From contig CABFPE010000112.1 in assembly GCA_900660155.1 (NCBI GenBank), forward strand, positions 1,383,575-1,433,862: a stretch of DNA of 50,288 bases, in the 5' to 3' direction. A program made the position numbers and the translations under genes. The notes under the pieces are model-generated. The model did not search any database. It had not been told where the DNA came from and saw only the letters and a program-made list of their open reading frames with translations. Every line of letters starts with the position of its first letter. The stretch's first letter is position 1. Shown here piece by piece: positions 46,015-50,288 of this stretch. Source of the DNA: Hofstenia miamia (lineage: Eukaryota; Xenacoelomorpha; Acoela; Hofsteniidae).

Positions 46015-46944
46015 GAAGTATTTAATGCGAGGAGTCATCCAGTAAGGGTCTCTAGAGCTCATCCAAACATGGCGTTTCGGAAAAGTTTCATGAAGCATTT
46101 TCTGCATAAGTTCTTCAAATTCTTGGATTTTTTCTTCTTCTGGATTTGGAATCATGAATTTACTAAGATCAAGATTATGTAGTTTAAAGGTTAGTTTTTG
46201 ATGAAATTTACGTCCAAAATCTAGAAAGCTAACACGTGTTCTTGAGTTTGGAAGACTTATTTTAGGAATAAGTATTAATGCCTTATGATCTGAGTTAATA
46301 CCAATATCTACAGTTTCAAGATGATCAACTAAATGAGGATACGTGATAAGAAACTTGTCAAGTTGTTGGTCTTGGCGTGTAGGTGGAGAGTTAAGTTCAA
46401 CTAGATCAGATGATGTAATAAGATGATCTAAATTAAGTCTATTCCAATCACCTGCACTTATTGCTACAGCAGTAGGATAATATTTAATTAGTTCTGCATA
46501 TGATGATGAGATATAATTAATAAGGCTATTTTGTCGAGATGGCGGACTATATGAAGCATTAATAATGAATGTACAATATTTGTTTAGTGGTGATATTACT
46601 TTTATCCAAAAAGATTCAGTATCTCCATCTGACGTACTAATAATTTCACTGTATAAAGAGTCACTAATGTATATCATAATACCACCTCCTTTATGAAGCT
46701 TAAGACATGTTGAGGATCGACAGTTGCATATTTCTCTATCTCTTCTGTAATGAGTAAATCCGTTGATAGCAATATAATGATCAGGATGTAAATGGGTTTC
46801 TGTAACAATACAAATGTCAATATTAAGAGAATGCAGGTGTTCACCTAAAACCTGAGATATTTTTCTTGATCCAGAGAGATAACGTAGAATAGACATTGCA
46901 TTAATAAGTAAAAATTTTGGAAGATTTTGTTGAGCTTTTAATTG
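46015..46944 (-). pseudogene. LINE ORF2, AP-like endonuclease domain
   Basis: The frame opens after a stop at 46945-46947. The first in-frame ATG is at 46896, but the domain start NAMSILRYLSG lies just upstream of or at it, as in other LINE endonucleases that begin NxRSL. Catalytic motifs are present in order: VTETHL (the metal-binding Glu), GGGIMIYI, NASYSPPSRQ, AGDWN (family GDFN), LDKFLIT, and SDHKALI (the SDHxxI motif with the catalytic His). Downstream, DPYWMTPRIKYFL is the linker to the RT, cut by the MITE at 46014. About 300 codons are open without a stop, so the endonuclease itself may be intact. It nicks target DNA for target-primed reverse transcription. It is called a pseudogene because ORF2 as a whole is broken. 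Confidence 0.85.
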
Positions 46945-47027
46945 TCAGAAGTGTGGTGGTGGATCAGTATTTCTCCAGTCAATCTTCTTAATCAATCGAT
47001 TTACTTGCAATTTATATATTGGACATG

Positions 47028-47795
47028 TTACAGAAAATGCAGAGTGGTTATAGATTGCATTTGATGTACGCATATATGTTTTTCCTCATCTCTTTTTAAG
47101 AGGCAATCATTATAACTGTGATCACCAACACAGAAAGCACAAATTAATTTTTTAGATTGACAGCTATTTTTCTTATGACCGTATTTTAAACATTTACTAC
47201 AAATTTGTGGCTTCACAACATCCTTAATTGAGCAAAAGCGATGCCAAAATGATAATGGGCTATTAAAAAAAGTTTCAAGTAGTTGTGGCGAAGTCCTTAA
47301 GACAACAACTCTATCACCCGATTTAACACTATATGAATACAAATATTGTATAGCTGCTTTATCTTTTTAATGCGGATTACTGCGAAACAATTCTTCTAAA
47401 AAATTTGTAGAATTAATGGGGCCAAAACCTTTCGGAATATAAGAAACTGAAATTGTTGGCTTTAATTTATTTGAAACCTTAGAGGAATATCCCATCTTTG
47501 ATGCTTCTTCAACTATAAATTTAGCAGGTCCATTGTCCAGAATATTTAGAATTATATGTCCTGTTTTCTTAGCACGCGCAGATAGCATTGTAGGTGCATC
47601 GTCTGGTAGGATAGATGGAAGTTCGTCCTGCAGGGCAGATACAGTTTCTTTATTAACTTGATCTTTTACTTCTGATTTTAATATAATAGTATTTGTTTTA
47701 ATAACATGTTTTTTAATACGTTTTGCAACTTGTGCATAGCTTGTTGATTCTTTAGCAACATAATTTACGGGAACACTTTGTTTTGTTGAAAATAA
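47028..47795 (-). pseudogene. LINE ORF1 (gag-like) with two CCHC zinc knuckles
   Basis: From about 47795 leftward one frame encodes a basic, unstructured start (YVAKESTSYAQVAKRIKKHV), a middle region (GHIILNILDNGPAKFIVEEA), and, after one in-frame TAA near 47366, the RNA-binding end. Two knuckles are clear: CSKCLKYGHKKNSC (C-x2-C-x4-H-x4-C) and CAFCVGDHSYNDC (C-x2-C-x3-H-x4-C). Such ORF1 proteins coat LINE RNA. The ORF stops at 47028, about 80 bp before ORF2 opens. Only the single stop codon breaks it. The true start codon was not identified. Confidence 0.8.
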
Positions 47796-47800
47796 TTAAT

Positions 47801-48989
47801 AGCAAATGCTAAATATGTGATCGCAAATTACTTTAAATATAAACTTCAAAGAACTTTTGTTGATTTAATATACACGACTGTGTACATAAATTTTTGCAGT
47901 TTTATACAACTAAAATGCTTTGCATGGCAAACTTGTCAAATAACTTTGTCACCAGGTTACAAGCTGAGACAATTATATTTTCAAATATATTTTATAAGCT
48001 TCATTTGTCTTTTGTTGATTATCAAAAATGCGTTTATAATGTGGCCACTTTTTTTACTTGAGCTATAGATCAAATTTTAATGTGATGTTGGTTTAACAAA
48101 ATATATTAATAACAGCATATGTATCCATACCTTATGGCAAGAATGGTTTGAGCAACAATTGCCTCTCGATAATGCCAAAAAATCATAAAATTAAAAAAAA
48201 CGAAATAAAAACCATATATAATGTGAATTAAAAATGATACTAACACAATAAATGCAAAATTCAGCTTTCAGTAAGATGTTTAATTGAACAAATGATAGCT
48301 GCTTGCTCTCTCAGGTATACATAATGTGCACATAAAAATTTAAAAAATACCTCTGCATGGTCTTTTCCAACAAAAATAAAAAATAGTCAAAAGTTAAACA
48401 GGACGTAAAGAAGTTAAAACTTCATACTAAACTTTCCTCAAACACAAAACCTTTGGCAAATAACCTTTGCTAACAGGAACACATTTAGGAATTTCTGATG
48501 GGGGCATTTCTATTTTGTTGAAATTTAGTGTTCAATTACATGTTATATTCTTCTCAAACTTTTAAAATGTTGCAAATATTGGTCCCTAATTTTTTTCATG
48601 AAATACTTTGTTCTTTAACAAAAAAATCAATGTTGAATGACTGTAGAGAAGGATATTGCTTAATGCCCACCCCCAATATATAGCGCACTTGGTTTAACAT
48701 GTTTGAAGATTTTAATAGTGAGAATAATTTATGCATATGAAGATAATTTTTTTACGGCTATGTGTCACAAAATTGCCATTATGTGAGTTTTCACTCTAAA
48801 AAACAGAAAAAGGATTTTGCCAAACAAATAACAAATAATTGAATTAGTGTACGAATTTGGTTTCTTATAATCAATCACTTTATTAAATATTTGAAAAAAA
48901 CCAAATCTATTATAATAGGTTTCCGAAATTTTTTAAAATTTAACTAAATTTACTATTATAACCATCATTCACAGTTTTGAGCGTTTTGA
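47801..48989. other. Non-coding stretch
   Basis: No gene is seen. GTGGCCACTTTTTT followed by ACTTGAGCTAT at about 48040-48066 recurs as GTGGCCACTTTTT...TTGAGCTAT at about 49353-49378 in the same orientation, a shared repeat fragment of uncertain nature. Confidence 0.4.
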
Positions 48990-49440
48990 ATTTTATTATA
49001 GTCTTAATTGACACACAGATAAACCTCGTGAAACTAACTCCATTAAATCAACTATTGCTTCTTGAGTAAATTAGGTGTTGCGATTCAAGGATGTAACTTT
49101 AATTCTTTCAGATTTGCGGGAGTTTTTTCTCAACAAAATCTTTCAGAATCTGTCACACGTTCTCTATGGGTACTAGATCTGGCAATTTCAGTGGCTAATG
49201 CATAACTTGAATTCTATAATTGGTTAAAAATTCCTTTGTCGATTTTGAGGTTGCGTATGGTAAAAATTCTTCAAGTACGCCTCATTGGCAATATGTTGAA
49301 CTATTATATGTACCACTTTCATCAACTTTAGTTAAAATCCTTTGTTTTCAAAAGTGGCCACTTTTTGAATTGAGCTATACTTTGAAGATGCTATGCCAAA
49401 AAGTATTTTGCCTTTCGCATGTACCATATTTCATGTGAGT
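48990..49440 (-). pseudogene. Tc1-type transposase relic (DD34E-like core)
   Basis: On the minus strand one frame gives SKSTKEFLTNYRIQVMH, a stop in place of the usual Trp, PLKLPDLVPIENV, another stop in place of Trp, and QILKDFVEKKLPQI. This matches the Tc1 pattern KSTxEFLxxxxIxVMxWPAxSPDLNPIENVWxxLKxxVxxRxP almost position by position, including the catalytic Glu of IEN. After a shift, AIVDLMELVSRGLSVC corresponds to the C-terminal LxxSMxxRxxxVI helix. Upstream, MKYG and a Trp-containing segment around 49390-49440 may be the KxGGGxVMVWG region. The TGG-to-stop changes and shifts show it is dead. Inverted repeats were not found. Confidence 0.75.
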
Positions 49441-49684
49441 TGAGAACTACAATCAATGGGCTGACAAGTGGGCTAGATAATAAGAATTGACAATACAAAA
49501 GTTAGCTTTGATTTCTTCATGGACTTGACTTGGCAATATAGATATCACTTTGGCCGCATAGTCGTGTATCTTTGGTAACAAAGATGAGCCAAGCTGATAC
49601 CTAACATATATCTGTGTTAGTTGGTGTCACTGTTAAGTTAATTCTATCTATCATTGAAATTGCAAATAATAATAATAATAATAG
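49441..49684. other. Short non-coding stretch ending in (AAT)n
   Basis: The AAT-repeat at about 49664-49683 abuts the LINE 3' end to its right. A short tandem tail of this kind is typical of CR1/L2-type LINE 3' ends read on the minus strand. Confidence 0.6.
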
Positions 49685-49902
49685 GAGTCAGAGCAAATTT
49701 ATTGCGCAATATGTGTATACAAGATCTAAAAACTAACACATGACAAAAAATAAACATGAACAAATTACTACAAATTAATAAGTACAATATATAATAATAT
49801 AGTCAATGTTTGAGTGGATGTTTGTGTATGCGCAATGTTTTATGTATGTTTTTCAAATGCATGAAGTGTATTACCGTCCCCTAATGTATACTGTTTTATT
49901 AG
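49685..49902 (-). mobile_element. 5'-truncated LINE 3' end, copy 1
   Basis: A 218-bp copy of the same sequence as 49940-50164. On the minus strand it starts in the last codons of the RT (KQYTLGDGNTLHAF, then a stop), continues through a 3' untranslated region and ends at GAGTCAGAGC next to the (AAT)n tail. It is severely 5'-truncated, as is usual for LINE insertions. Confidence 0.8.
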
Positions 49903-49939
49903 TATAATAATATTAGTATAATATATATTAGTATAATAA

Positions 49940-50288
49940 GAGTCAGAGCAAATTTATTGCGCCATATGTGTATACAAGATCTACAAACTAACACATGACC
50001 AAAGAAAAATAAAATAAAACAAATAAATAACTACAAATTAATATGTACAATATATAATAATATAATAATGTTTGAGTGGATGTTTGTGTATATGCTCAAT
50101 GTTAGATGTATGTTTCGAATGCATGAAGTGTATTACCGTCCCCTAATGTATACTGTTTTATTAGAAGAAATTGTTTCAATTTTTTTCTAAACTTTTTATA
50201 ATTTTTTTCTATTCGCGTTTCATTATCTAAATTATTCCACAATTTAATTGATATGTGATGAAAGCCATTATAATTTTTATCTAAACTC
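49940..50288 (-). mobile_element. LINE 3' end, copy 2, running off the window
   Basis: A second copy of the same 3' untranslated region (49940-50101). On the minus strand it is preceded by coding sequence that continues past the window edge (50102-50288): HHISIKLWNNLDNETRIEKN, then FRKKLKQFLL, ending in a TAA at 50102-50104. WNxLxxxxR...FxxxLKxxLL is the usual C-terminus of LINE RTs. The linker between copies (49903-49939) is built of TATTAGTATAATA repeats. This may be a third LINE family, since its C-terminus does not resemble the two others here. Confidence 0.8.

Larger units (their letters stand above)
44560..47800 (-). mobile_element. LINE retrotransposon, minus strand, defective
   Basis: A non-LTR element read right to left: ORF1 with zinc knuckles (about 47795-47028), then ORF2 with an apurinic endonuclease (46944 leftward) and reverse transcriptase (to about 44640). 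The RT is broken by frameshifts and by a piggyBac-like MITE at 45684-46010. It is convergent with the plus-strand LINE at 42165-43770, with the Tc1 foldback between them. It has an ORF1 plus APE endonuclease architecture of the Jockey/CR1/I-type superfamily. The 5' untranslated region and the 3' tail were not delimited. It is much better preserved than the plus-strand LINE, so it is younger. Confidence 0.9.

Noticed and set aside
48040..49378. Terminal inverted repeats of the Tc1 relic formed by the two GTGGCCACTTTTT copies
   Set aside because: The longer shared stretch is in direct, not inverted, orientation, so the copies cannot be the two ends of one element.

Overview
The window looks like AT-rich nuclear DNA from an invertebrate or basal chordate animal. 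It has no bacterial-style gene packing, no operons and no long open frames outside transposons. Dinucleotide (AT)n tracts are frequent. The only convincing host-gene piece is a spliced exon of a Cys-loop ligand-gated ion channel at 32503-32736. I cannot name the species. The transposon families seen (LINE, Tc1/mariner, P/THAP, hAT-like, piggyBac-like) occur across many animal phyla. The window also holds a 942-base assembly gap (20406-21347) and two single-N joins (11809 and 45906).

Layout, left half (1-31 kb). This is mostly unannotatable intergenic or intronic sequence carrying short non-autonomous elements and repeats. They are a 216-bp piggyBac-like MITE (2583-2798), a decayed mariner/IS630-type transposase core on the minus strand (3738-3985), a six-unit 31-bp tandem repeat (5717-5898), an apparently perfect 944-bp duplication split by one N (10865-12753, probably an assembly artefact), a hAT-like MITE (13853-14190), an element of about 1.17 kb sitting inside an (AT)n tract (17004-18175), a local tandem duplication (19645-19969), a nested repeat cluster (23138-23756), and two diverged copies of an unnamed dispersed repeat (27286-27610 and 30655-31045).

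Layout, middle (31-36 kb). The ion-channel exon lies here, with a weak candidate for an upstream exon of the same gene at 31554-31723. If this is right, much of the middle of the window is intron of a neurotransmitter-gated channel gene on the plus strand.

Layout, right half (36-50 kb). This is a dense, nested transposon graveyard. A 773-bp TA-flanked mariner/IS630-type element (36386-37158) keeps an open 116-codon frame that joins the DNA-binding end of a transposase directly to its C-terminal tail, with no catalytic core. A frameshifted P-element/THAP9-like transposase gene follows (40117-41341). A decayed plus-strand LINE (about 42165-43770) is interrupted inside its reverse transcriptase by a hAT-like MITE (42547-42833). 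Next is a 729-bp Tc1/mariner foldback element with 298-bp arms (43777-44505). A minus-strand LINE (about 44560-47800) retains ORF1 zinc knuckles, an endonuclease with its main motifs, and a broken RT split by a 327-bp piggyBac-like MITE (45684-46010). The window ends with a Tc1-type transposase relic (48990-49440) and two tandem copies of another LINE 3' end (49685-50288).

Nothing here forms a pathway. The elements are related by insertion order. Deleting either MITE together with one target-site copy restores LINE coding sequence across the junction, which confirms both boundaries and relative ages. The most unusual structures are the mariner/IS630 micro-ORF lacking a catalytic core and the Tc1 foldback whose arms contain the transposase start codon. 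Either could plausibly act on related full-length elements.
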